Below, piece after piece: positions 40,756 to 51,097 of a stretch of DNA of 64,000 bases. Positions within the stretch are counted from its first letter, which is position 1. Every line of letters begins with the position of its first letter. The DNA comes from Hybos culiciformis (taxonomy: Eukaryota > Arthropoda > Insecta > Diptera > Hybotidae). The notes beneath the pieces were generated by a model, which was not told the DNA's origin, searched no databases, and saw only the letters and a program-made list of their open reading frames with translations. The DNA is taken from positions 15,231,829 through 15,295,828 of the forward strand of contig OZ023275.1 of assembly GCA_964007475.1 (NCBI GenBank), given 5' to 3'. The position numbers and the translations under genes are program-made.

Positions 40756-43719
40756 TTAACCTCTTAAAGTGTTCGGGCTAACTTTACTATAAAAGGAGGG
40801 AACCTGTGGTGAGAGTTCATTGTCGATGGTTAAAAGAAGAGTATTATCATTTACTATGTTAACAGGATGCAGATAATAATTGTCTGTTAACGAAAACCGT
40901 TTTTCGCTTTCATATAAATAGCGTATTAGTTCATTAGGATGAGTTTCAAGTTTATTTACGAATTTTTGAGTGAAGTCAATCAAGTAGGTCATAGCTGGAA
41001 TTATTTTAGCCTTTTTATAAATGGTTTCATTCGAGAATCTTTTAGTTCTACTTTGAAAATTTTTATTAACACATAGTCTTAAAATTTTTCTTTCAAAAAT
41101 TTCAATTTCTTTTGCTACCTGCGGGGAAATAGAGAACCAGATTGGGAACGCATAAGTGAGGACAGGTTTAATTAGCATCTTGTAGATGAGTAGTTTAGTA
41201 TTAATGAAAAGATGTCTATTTATTAAAAGTGGTAATAAAATTTTATAAGCAATATTTGCTTTATTCAACGCAGACCTTCCCTGCTTATTAAATTTCATCA
41301 GATTGTTGAAATTAACACCCAGATATTTTACGTTAGTGTCACATACTATTTCCGTTTCATCCAAGATTATTTTTAGATCTCTACTTTCCTTAACCACCAT
41401 TCTACCTCCCTTTCCTGATGCATTACGAAAACATATTATTTTTGATTTAGAAGGGTTTAAGTTTATGCCCCACTTGATATAATAATCGTTAATAGTTTGA
41501 AGATGGGAGAATACCTTAAATGTTGCATCTTTCGGGGAGTAAGAACTAGCGTAAGTATTAGTGTCGTCAGCGAATAGTAACGTTTTCCCTACTGATTCAT
41601 CTTCATTGACGTATTCGTGTGGAAAATCATATAAAAAGAGGTTATAAAGTTTTGGTCCGAGTACAGAGCCTTGTGGCACCCCTGCTCTTACATTGACAGA
41701 TTCTGATTTGAGATTTTCTATCCAAATATTTAACGTTCTATTGCTGAGGAAAGATTTAATTAATTTAATAAGATGATCTGGAAACCCGATTTGTATTATT
41801 TTATAGAGCAGGCCCTTCGTCCACACAGAGTCGAAAGCCTTTTCTACGTCTAGTATAGCTGAAGTAGTGCATTTTTTTTCCCTCAAGTTAATCACAATAT
41901 CATGGTGGAACTTAGTTAGCGCATGTAAGGTGGAGTGAGAGTGTTTAAACCCGAATTGGTAGTCTGAAATCACTTCAATGTTGCTTTCCTTAAGATCTGT
42001 ATCCATTTTATGAGCGATAATTTTTTCGAGAATTTTACTAAAATTTGACAAAAGTGAGATGGGGCGATAGCTGTTAACTTCAAAATTTTGACCTTTCTTG
42101 TGAATAGGCAGCAGTTTAGCAATTTTCCAACTGGATGGAAAATAGCTGTTGTTGATACAGTTGTTAAACACCACCACGAGAAAATTGATACTCTCACCTG
42201 AAAGCTTTTTAATGATGTAGTTAGAAATATTATCAAAACCGCTAGATTTTTTATTTTTAAGGGACTTAATTATATCAGAAATTACAGAGCTGTTGGTGAA
42301 TATAGTGTTGTTGAGTGGCTCAAGTGAGTTGTTTTTAGGCGAGAATGTGGTTATACACGAAGGAATCGCTTTAGTTACAAAAAAGTTATCCACTGTATTA
42401 ATCACCGTCTTATAATTTTCTGATCTATTACAGGGGTGTTTTTCGTTGAAGATTATATCAAAATGGTTTTTGAAAGCTTTTAGTTTATCTTCAGTGCTGT
42501 CCAAAACAGTGTTATCAGCTGTTACATTAAGTGTGTTAGCTTTACTGTTTCTACCTACAATACGGTTTATTTCTCTAAATGCATCAGGACCGGGCCTGAT
42601 TTTGTTTAATCTATCTTGAAATTTAAGATTTAGATGTATGTTTATTTTTTCAGAAATAATTTTCCGAAGTAAATAAATTTGTTTCTGCTGGTTTTTATAC
42701 TCATCGTTGGTTTTATTATAATTTTTGTGGAAAATTTTTTTTAGATTTTTTTGCCACTTGTATTTTATTTTCAAAAGATTTTTAATGTCAACCGGTAAAT
42801 TTCCGTATTTTTGAAATTTGTTTTGGACCATTTGAGAATGAGCTACAGTTTTCGCATGGAGTAGATCAGTGAATTTATTGATGATTTCATCTATTTCCTC
42901 ATTTCTAAGATTTCTATTCGGGTTTATTCCTATATCTAATAGGCCTCTGTTTATATCGGTATTGAATGCTTCCCAATTAGTGTCATTAAAGGACTGCACT
43001 AATGCTGGTTCTTTAAGTAAAAATTCAAAGTTGCTAAGTTTGATTTTTAATTTGACCGCAAAATGATCAGAAGAGGAGGAAATGGTACAAATGTCGTAGT
43101 TAGTTGTTTCCGCCACTAACAAAGAGTTACTAACAATAAAATGATCCAAGTATGAAGAACTTCTTGGGAAAGTTGGGGTATTTGGTGTAATTTTATGTAA
43201 GTCCGATACAAACATATTTTCGTTAAACCATCTAAACAGCCCTGAACCATTTAAATTATTAACCTTATCTCCCCAACTGATATGTCTAGCGTTTAGATCT
43301 CCACCAATTACAGTAAAGTCATATAGTTTACTTAGCTCACTTATTGCTGACATTTCCTTACTAATGTGCTCGAATTTACAATTTGAAGGGAAGTATACTG
43401 AACCAATTAGGATTTTTTTAACAGTGTTAAGAATTCTGAGATCAATTACAGCAAAGCAGGAAGCAAAAGACAATGACGGGTTAATTTTTTGGTATTTAAT
43501 TTTCTTATTTAATATGATAGCTGTGCCCTGTAAAGCATCGTTCCGAATTATATTATAGTTAGAAAGTCCTATTCTATGCCTATCTTGTAATTTTGTTTCT
43601 TGAATGAAGACAAAATTTGCTTTGTGGAAGTTTAAAAATTTATCTAAGAATAAACGCCTACTGTGTTCAATAAGTGACCCAACATTATAGGTAATAAATT
43701 CGAGATCTGAATTAACCAT
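40756..43719 (-). CDS. LINE ORF2: endonuclease and reverse transcriptase
   Basis: 987 codons. The N-terminal AP-like endonuclease (about residues 1-230) shows FITYNVGSL, FIQETKL, GGDLNARHISWGD, YLDHFIVS and SSSDHFAV, the conserved Asn, Glu, Asp and His positions. The reverse transcriptase (about 480-760) shows YRPISLLSNFSKILEK, DYQFGF, LDVEKAFDSVW, AGVPQGSVLGP and the catalytic FADDT. The C-terminus carries a short Cys/His-poor thumb and connection region. No RNase H is seen. The start ATG overlaps the ORF1 stop (ATGGTTAA), suggesting reinitiation. It performs target-primed reverse transcription. Confidence 0.95.
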   Translation of the reverse strand: MVNSDLEFITYNVGSLIEHSRRLFLDKFLNFHKANFVFIQETKLQDRHRIGLSNYNIIRNDALQGTAIILNKKIKYQKINPSLSFASCFAVIDLRILNTVKKILIGSVYFPSNCKFEHISKEMSAISELSKLYDFTVIGGDLNARHISWGDKVNNLNGSGLFRWFNENMFVSDLHKITPNTPTFPRSSSYLDHFIVSNSLLVAETTNYDICTISSSSDHFAVKLKIKLSNFEFLLKEPALVQSFNDTNWEAFNTDINRGLLDIGINPNRNLRNEEIDEIINKFTDLLHAKTVAHSQMVQNKFQKYGNLPVDIKNLLKIKYKWQKNLKKIFHKNYNKTNDEYKNQQKQIYLLRKIISEKINIHLNLKFQDRLNKIRPGPDAFREINRIVGRNSKANTLNVTADNTVLDSTEDKLKAFKNHFDIIFNEKHPCNRSENYKTVINTVDNFFVTKAIPSCITTFSPKNNSLEPLNNTIFTNSSVISDIIKSLKNKKSSGFDNISNYIIKKLSGESINFLVVVFNNCINNSYFPSSWKIAKLLPIHKKGQNFEVNSYRPISLLSNFSKILEKIIAHKMDTDLKESNIEVISDYQFGFKHSHSTLHALTKFHHDIVINLREKKCTTSAILDVEKAFDSVWTKGLLYKIIQIGFPDHLIKLIKSFLSNRTLNIWIENLKSESVNVRAGVPQGSVLGPKLYNLFLYDFPHEYVNEDESVGKTLLFADDTNTYASSYSPKDATFKVFSHLQTINDYYIKWGINLNPSKSKIICFRNASGKGGRMVVKESRDLKIILDETEIVCDTNVKYLGVNFNNLMKFNKQGRSALNKANIAYKILLPLLINRHLFINTKLLIYKMLIKPVLTYAFPIWFSISPQVAKEIEIFERKILRLCVNKNFQSRTKRFSNETIYKKAKIIPAMTYLIDFTQKFVNKLETHPNELIRYLYESEKRFSLTDNYYLHPVNIVNDNTLLLTIDNELSPQVPSFYSKVSPNTLRG

Positions 43720-45409
43720 AGGATAATAATTGGTCTAATAAATTTAAGTAGTTAAGTTTCTGGTCTAAAGGATTCATTAGTTTAAAATTATTGAGGTAGG
43801 AACTGATTTTGCCAACTAGTGAGTCAAAATTTGAGTTGAAAAGTTGATGAGAAAGTTCTTTGAACTTTGCAAAGATGCCTTGACTGTTGTCATCCTTAGG
43901 GTTTGGAAATTTGTTAACAGTGCCTTTGCTTTGTACTTGAATAGAACTATTGCAGGGCGGGCTACCCCTTAATATGTCGGCGAAAGATTTATCACTCTGA
44001 ACTGGAGGAGAAAATATTATATTTTCCTTGACTTTACTTTTTCCCTTTTTAATTAAATCCTTACGCTTAGCGTTATATTCTTTATATACTGGGCAACCCC
44101 TGTAATTCGCTGTATGCCCCTCTTTTTCGCAGTTGGCACAGTATGGAACACTAACACTATTTTTTTCTATTGTGCAACACCCTGGTTCATGAGAATTTGG
44201 GCATTTCACACATCTATATTTTCGGGCGCAATTACTCGCGATATGCCCGAACGATTGGCATCGCTTACATTGAATAGCGTTTTTTTTATGGGGTTTTTCC
44301 CATTGTACTCTTTGGAATAGGACGTATTTAATACTAATTAGTTCCTCAGGAGATTGACCAGGATTCAATTGTACCAGGAACAGATTGTAATCCTTGTCAA
44401 GTTTTTTAGATCTGTCCGTGAAAAATTTAGACACTTTAAGTAAGTTAGTATTTGGTGCCAGTAATTTAAGTTCATGTAGTACTTCCTCTTCATTAAAGGA
44501 ATTGTGAATTCCTCTCAAGATTAAATTTACCGTTTTATTATTTTTGTCTGTGAAGGTATGGGCCTCGATGTCATTTGCCTCTCTAATTTTCTCTATCAAA
44601 GATTTGTGTAGCTCATGATTAGCTACATAAATCTTTGATTTATTGCTATTAATATTTACTACTTTAATGGCCTCACTCAATTTACGAAATTCAGCGTTGT
44701 CCAATATGGATTTAACTGACGCGTTATACATAATTATCGGTGGACAAAAGGCAATTTTCGGTTTGATAGTCCCACCACATGTTCCACTCCCCTTATCTAC
44801 TTTATTTTTACCAGTTTTATACATAACTCTTGGATTTTTATCCAATACAGGACTTTTATTAATTTTTTTAATATCAATTACATTTTTAATATTTTTATTG
44901 TCATTTACTTTTACAGGTTGTATAATAATTTTATTATCCAGGATTTCAAATTTATTCTGATTATGACTGAGGTTTCTTTGGACCCCAGATGTTGTTAATC
45001 TATGTTTATTTTTAGAATTATAAGAATTTACCTCATCGGTGGATTTACGTTTGTTTCTGTGGATTGTCCAATCACCAGTATCCATTACCTCATCGGGAGA
45101 ATCAGTATTTTGCATCTCTGTTAATGATTTAGCAGCAGCCAGTCTTCTTTTTTCTGAATCGTATACATCATTGATTTTCTTGAACAATTCTTCGTTCTGC
45201 TGTTTTAGTTCTGCAATGGTTATTTCCTGTTCCTTGAATGCTCTTTGCCATTCCAATATTGTTCCAGGTTCCTGACTCGAACCTGACACTTCTTGTGGAC
45301 AACTTTGATGAACATCGGCGTTAATACTAAATACATTTTGCGGATTTTTTCCAAAATCCCAATCTAAATTAATGGCGTTGGCTTCGTCGGCGTCTTCTTC
45401 GTCCGCCAT
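43712..45409 (-). CDS. LINE ORF1: gag-like nucleic-acid-binding protein
   Basis: 565 codons. An N-terminal hydrophilic region with a coiled coil (EQEITIAELKQQNEELFKKI) precedes a PRE-C2HC-type RNA-binding region (about 250-390, INLILRGIHNSFNEEEVL-like block). Three CCHC-type knuckles follow at about 395-465 (CKRCQSFGHIASNC, CVKC..H, CANCEKEGHTANYRGC). The ending YRGCPVYKEYNAKR is typical of Jockey ORF1 proteins. It binds element RNA to form the transposition particle. Confidence 0.92.
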   Translation of the reverse strand: MADEEDADEANAINLDWDFGKNPQNVFSINADVHQSCPQEVSGSSQEPGTILEWQRAFKEQEITIAELKQQNEELFKKINDVYDSEKRRLAAAKSLTEMQNTDSPDEVMDTGDWTIHRNKRKSTDEVNSYNSKNKHRLTTSGVQRNLSHNQNKFEILDNKIIIQPVKVNDNKNIKNVIDIKKINKSPVLDKNPRVMYKTGKNKVDKGSGTCGGTIKPKIAFCPPIIMYNASVKSILDNAEFRKLSEAIKVVNINSNKSKIYVANHELHKSLIEKIREANDIEAHTFTDKNNKTVNLILRGIHNSFNEEEVLHELKLLAPNTNLLKVSKFFTDRSKKLDKDYNLFLVQLNPGQSPEELISIKYVLFQRVQWEKPHKKNAIQCKRCQSFGHIASNCARKYRCVKCPNSHEPGCCTIEKNSVSVPYCANCEKEGHTANYRGCPVYKEYNAKRKDLIKKGKSKVKENIIFSPPVQSDKSFADILRGSPPCNSSIQVQSKGTVNKFPNPKDDNSQGIFAKFKELSHQLFNSNFDSLVGKISSYLNNFKLMNPLDQKLNYLNLLDQLLSYG

Positions 45410-45668
45410 TTTGCAAGTTGAAAATGAAATTAAATTTCTTCCTTTTTTTTTTTTTTAATTAAAAAATAAAGGAGATTTCAAAATGGTTAGGATAATTTTT
45501 ATATAATGATATAGTTTTCTATATCCAAAAATAAAGTGTTGATTTTCAAAGTAAATTAATTTATTTTAAATTAATTTTAATTTTATTTAAATTAACAATT
45601 AATAAAAGTTTGCTTTGCGATCCGCCTATCTCAAACTCCCAATCATCCAATCTGAAAGCTGAAGTTGA

Positions 45669-48186
45669 ATATAAAAATGATTGAGAACTTTTCTTAAAAT
45701 TCTGCTGTGAACTTTATGGTTTGGTTAAACTCGACGCGACGACTACGACGGACGCATTGCAAATGACGTAAAAATATTAAATATATGAAAATGTATAGAC
45801 GCGAACAGTCTAGTTTCAACCTTAAATGCGAACAAAATATAACAGAATAAAATACATATGGAATAATCAGATATTTTCTTTATAAAAACTTTTTCGATAG
45901 TATCAGTATTATCTCTGTTTTAAGTAGAATTCTTTTATTTGAATAGATATTGAGATACGCTTGTTGGCGAAATTTTTGGATTTTTTTATAGAATAAAACT
46001 GAATGGCACCCAAGTATATTCGACTTATCTTTGGAGACGACATCGTTCTTTTGACAACAATGTGAGATGCATGGAGAAAGGAAAAAACGACCTATCTCTT
46101 TAAAAAAACCAGTTTAAAGAATTATAATTTTTAAAATTAGTTACATGATTTTAGTTAAGTTAAAAAAAATAATAATTAAAAATCTATAATAATAAAAAAA
46201 ATAAGTTTTTCATTAAAAAAAAAGCTGATTAAAAATTAATATCAAAGCTGTAGTATTGATTAAATTGAAATACTTACCTATAAAAACATTAACATTACTT
46301 TACTTATGCTATACCTACCTTATTTTGAATGGAAATTTACTTGCATAATTTAGATTTCCATTATCTAAAACCTTAATTTCATATTGAAAGAACAATCAAA
46401 ATTAATAAAAATAAATTATTTGGGTTGTAAGTGCACCTTTTCTATTAAACAAGTTATTTTGATTAGCTTAGCTCTATCTTGGAACACAATAAGCAAGCAT
46501 AGTTTAGTAAGGTAGATAACAATCATTGAATCAAATTGATATTATAAACTAATGAGTTATAAACTAATGATAGGTGTACCTATAAGATAAAAAAAAAGTA
46601 AACATTTTTATGAGTAGGTAGATAGTAAAACTTAAACCACAAAACAAAAACCGCAAATAATTTATTTGAGGACAGTGCAGTTTTGTTTTCAACTTAAGCG
46701 ATAGTTTTTATTATAAAATTTTCAATTGTGTAAATTTACAGAGTTACAATGACGTGAACGATATTTATAATATTTTTATAAATATATAGGTATTCCCAGA
46801 AAAAAAGTTTAAAAATATGTAATAGACTAAGCATATAGTTACTTACTTTATTAAACCAACTTGCTTTGTCGATAGCACGGTGTAACTTAATAATTAAGCT
46901 TTATTGCAAACTATTTAAAACTAATCGACACAAGGAATAAAGAATGAAAATTGATATTCATCTTTTTATAAAATTCATTCTTTGGAAATTTTTTAATTAT
47001 TGTTGCCTTTGTTGGTGTTATAATAATATAACTAAATTTCCCGCGTAATCTTATTGTTCAAAATAATTGATTCAATTTTTATTTAAATTAAATAGTAATA
47101 GCATAGCACTATATTCTAAATTGCGTTAAAAAAAATCATAAATACCTACTCAAAAAAAAACTTTAATATGCTCACTGTCGGCCGGTAAGCTTAAGATGTT
47201 AAATACTACTAGATTTGTAATAGCGAAATCTTTTAAAATAGGAATAATGTTTTGATTTTTTTAGTTGAATTTTTTCGTGAATCAAATGTTTACAGCTTTC
47301 ATTATTGAACTATAATTAATTCTATTATCGAAATCACTAATAAGGTGGTTAATGATAGTTAAGTTTCTACAAGATTTTACAACAATTGATTAGGTAATGG
47401 AAATTTATTACTACCATGTAAAAAAAAGTATTCAAAGTCAACTGTTTTTTTTTATTATTATCACAATGATTATAAAAATCACTTGTAACCTATTCGTTTT
47501 ATAATTTCTACTTGTAGTTTATACATCTAAAAAAGGGCTTATATTAGAAAAGGGGTTCCAAAAACCGAGCTTGAAAACTTTCAAAAAACAATTTTTGAAT
47601 GAAAACAGAGATAAAATAACCATTGCAACGAATTTTGTAAAAATTAAATTGTATTTGCTTGGCCACAAGAATGAATTTTGACAAAAGAAAATATGTCAAT
47701 ATTTGGTTTTTATCTTGTCTTCCAATTATAACGAAAAAATAGATGAACAAAATGACCTTCCTATACACATTGACTTTTAAATATATCTACACTAATGCAA
47801 TTTAATTAGTATTGGGTATATAATATACTATGCATATATTATTCATTTAAAAAAAAATGAATAATTTTATTAAATATTTCGTGGCTAAATTAATTTTGTC
47901 TACATTTTTTTATAAATATCGATTTCAATAGCATAACAACATAAAATAAAATCAATAAAAATGTTTGTGATTAATGAACGATAAAATTCTCCAACATAAT
48001 AATTGGTCGGTCCTTTTCAAAATATCATTAAGTTCCATAATACACACAGATGTGTGTTGTGACTGAAACATAATTTTCATGAATAACTGAATTGAATTAA
48101 ATTAAATCAAACAAAATTTAATAATCTTTAATCAATATTATAAATTTTTTTTTTATTATCATCACTATTATTGTTTATACCAAGTT
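45669..48186. other. intergenic region upstream of FPGS
   Basis: AT-rich sequence with no gene recognised. It includes a fragment at 47162-47189 resembling one end of the element at 37432-37584 (TTTAATATGCTCACTGTC, then GGCCGG). The only long - strand frame (47544-47768) has no support. Confidence 0.55.
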
Positions 48187-51097
48187 ATGATAACAACTAG
48201 TCGTTTATATAGAAATATTTACAATAATTCAAAATCAAAGTATTATTCTTCAATTAGTATTAAAAAAATGTTCAAAGCTGAGAATATTTGTGGAGTCGCG
48301 GATACAAATTTCGCTCCAAAATTGTTATCAGTAAAACATAGTAATTTGTTTTCAACAAATGTTGTTGATCGTAATAAAAATTTGAGCGCAGAACCAGAAA
48401 TGATACCAGATTCATCGTACGAGGTTAATTTACTTAAATACATTTAATATTATTATTTTTTTTAAAATAAATTTTTTGATTTATCTGAAAAGCAAATTAT
48501 ATTCATAACATTAAAGATTATTGCTTTTTTAGGGAGCTGTTAAGGCTCTTAACAAATTGCAATCAAATGCTGTAACACTTCAAAAATCCATACAAAATGT
48601 TTCAAATCCACAGAAAACGAATTTAAATGAAACAATCAAATATTTAAATCGAAGTGGTTTCAGCTTAAACAAATTAGATAAATTGTCAATAATTCATGTT
48701 TCTGGAACCAAAGGAAAGGTATGTAAATTAAATATTAGTTTAGAATAAATAATTTATTCAAAATTAAAATATGTAGGTACTTAGATTTTAGATGTTAGGT
48801 AGAGTCAACATTTCTTGATTTAAATTTTTTTTTTTAGCAATTGCCTAAGAAGATTTAGATTAAGTACTTATAAGATTTGTAAATTAATCTATTTTTTTTA
48901 AATTTTTTAAAATTATTTTTAAAGGGTTCAACATGCGCCTTAACTGAATCAATATTGAATGCATTTGGAGCGAAAACAGGATTTTTTAGTTCACCGCATT
49001 TGATTTCAGTTACAGAACGATTTCGTATAAATTGTAAACCGATATCTAAAGAAAAATTTGCGAAATGTTTTTGGAAAGTATATAATAATTTAAAGAAATG
49101 TCAGGAAAACGACGCAGATATGCCAGCTTACTTCAAATTCTTAACAATACTAAGTTTTCATATTTTTTTTGAAGAAAAAGTTGATGTTATTATTTTAGAA
49201 GTTGGAATTGGGGGTGAGAATGATTGTACCAATATTGTAAGGTATATTTTATTTATATTAAAATTTTTAAATTGCAGTCTCTAATAAAATATTTAATTTT
49301 TTACAGAAACACGAAAACTGTTGGAATAACTTCATTGGGATTAGAACATACGAATTTATTGGGAAATTCTTTGGGTGAAATCGCTTGGCAAAAAGCTGGG
49401 ATAATAAAAGAGAAATCAAATGTTTTCACTACAATTCAGCCTGAAGAATGCATGAAAATTATTAGAAAAAGAACTAGTGAAAAAAATGTAAGTTAATTTG
49501 GTAAGATTTTCGTTTTTAAATATTTAATTAATTGTAGAATAATACCAATTAAATCCAAATGAAAAATCTGAATTTACATGCATCGAGCAACAACAATTTG
49601 CTGAAAAAACAAAAACAGTCAGACAATATTCATATGAAAGTCTCATTTGACTGAAAGAGAAAGTAGATTAGTATGCTTTTATCGGAGCATTATAACAATT
49701 GTTTACAATATTCGAAATGCTGCTTTAAAAGCAAAAAAATGGTCCTATAAAAAATATAATTTTTGAAATATATTTTTAAAATTTTTGTTACTTTATCCAA
49801 TTTTTATATATAAAATATCGTTAGCTTGATGTATGTAAATTAGACTTAACAATAGAATGTTTTCAAGATTTTATTTCACTACAGATTTCAGTAAGACTTA
49901 TGAACTTAATTAATATTTAATTTAATTACATTTCCATAATACATTAAGAACTATTTCAAAAAAAAAATATTAAGTTTTCGTATTTCATAATAATAGATAT
50001 ATTATTATAATATTGATTAAAATTTTTTTTCAGAAATAAAGAATAGTTTCCTCTTAAAATAGAACCAAAATTGCAAAATTTATTAACCAACGTTCCACAA
50101 TTTTCCTAATATATTTTATGTTTATTTAATGTACAATCGCTAGTTTGTTATTATATTGTTATCGGTATATCAATTTCATATTTATTTTTAGGCAAAATTA
50201 TTTTTGGTACCTGATTATAGTTCTTATAATTGGACAGAAGTACCAACACTACAAATAGGTGGGAAGGTACAACATCTGAATGCATCATTGGCAATCCAGC
50301 TTTCTTATGATTGGTTACGACACAATAAATTTCCTCATTTAAATGAATTTTCAAAGGCTTTCAGTAAGGAAACTGTAATGTTAGAAGTTAGTGAGAAACT
50401 AAAACAAGGTTTGGAAAACTGTTTTTGGCCTGGGCGGTGTCAAATAATAAACTTCCATAATTTAAGGTAATTAATGAAAAATAATGCGCTTTATTTTTAT
50501 AATTTTATATTGTAATTTCTTAATATTTTTTCAAGTATAAAAAGTTATAATTTCTTACTATTTTTATTATCAGAATTTATTTGGATGGAGCTCATACGGA
50601 GGAAAGTATCAAAATATGCATTGACTGGTTTAACGAGTCTACTAAGAAGAGGTATAATAAAATATAATTTATAGTTAACATAATTTAATGTGATACATAA
50701 CAATTTTAGTTCAAATAATAAAGTTTTAATATTCAATACAACTGGGGATCGTGATTCCAAAAAACTAATGGACATTTTAATGGAAATAAATTTTAAAATG
50801 ACATGCTTTGTTCCAAATATACCATTCGATGACAAATCAAAATTAAATGATACTGTGTCAATTATATATTCACATCAGGAACAAATTTATCGTGCTCAAG
50901 CACATTATGAATATTGGAATAGTTTTGAAAATAAGTTCGGCTTTGCAAAAAGGTTTGCAAATATCGTAGATGCTTTTCAATCAATTTCAAATACATTTGA
51001 TAAAAATGAGCAAATAAATGTTTTAGTTACGGGTTCCTTACATTTGATTGGAGCATCGTTACTTGCTTTAGAAGAATTTGATAAAATAAAAGCTTAA
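48187..51097 (+). CDS. FPGS: folylpolyglutamate synthase
   Basis: Seven exons give 553 residues: 48187-48423, 48533-48718, 48925-49241, 49307-49487, 50192-50466, 50574-50651, 50710-51097. All are GT-AG and in phase. The ATP P-loop HVSGTKGKGSTCA is split by intron 2. It is followed by TGFFSSPHLISVTERFRIN, LEVGIGGENDCTN, TSLGLEHTNLLGNSLGEIAWQKAGI, WPGRCQII and YLDGAHTEESI, all hallmarks of the family. The enzyme adds glutamates to folates, retaining them in cytosol and mitochondria. The N-terminus (MITTSRLYRNIYNNSKSK, basic and hydroxylated) looks like a mitochondrial presequence. An internal Met28 (48268) could start a cytosolic form. AATAAA motifs follow at about 51460. Length is close to human FPGS (587). 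Confidence 0.97.

Larger units (their letters stand above)
40411..45655 (-). mobile_element. full-length Jockey-like non-LTR retrotransposon (LINE)
   Basis: A 5245-bp element flanked by a perfect 13-bp target duplication AAGCTGAAGTTGA (40398-40410 and 45656-45668). In element order: about 246 bp of 5' UTR, ORF1 (43712-45409), ORF2 (40756-43719) overlapping ORF1 by 8 nt, 345 bp of 3' UTR and a (TTAC)n-like tail. Both ORFs are open. ORF1 has gag-type zinc knuckles and ORF2 has an AP-type endonuclease plus reverse transcriptase without RNase H, the Jockey-clade layout. An intact length and a perfect target duplication point to a recent insertion. Confidence 0.95.
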
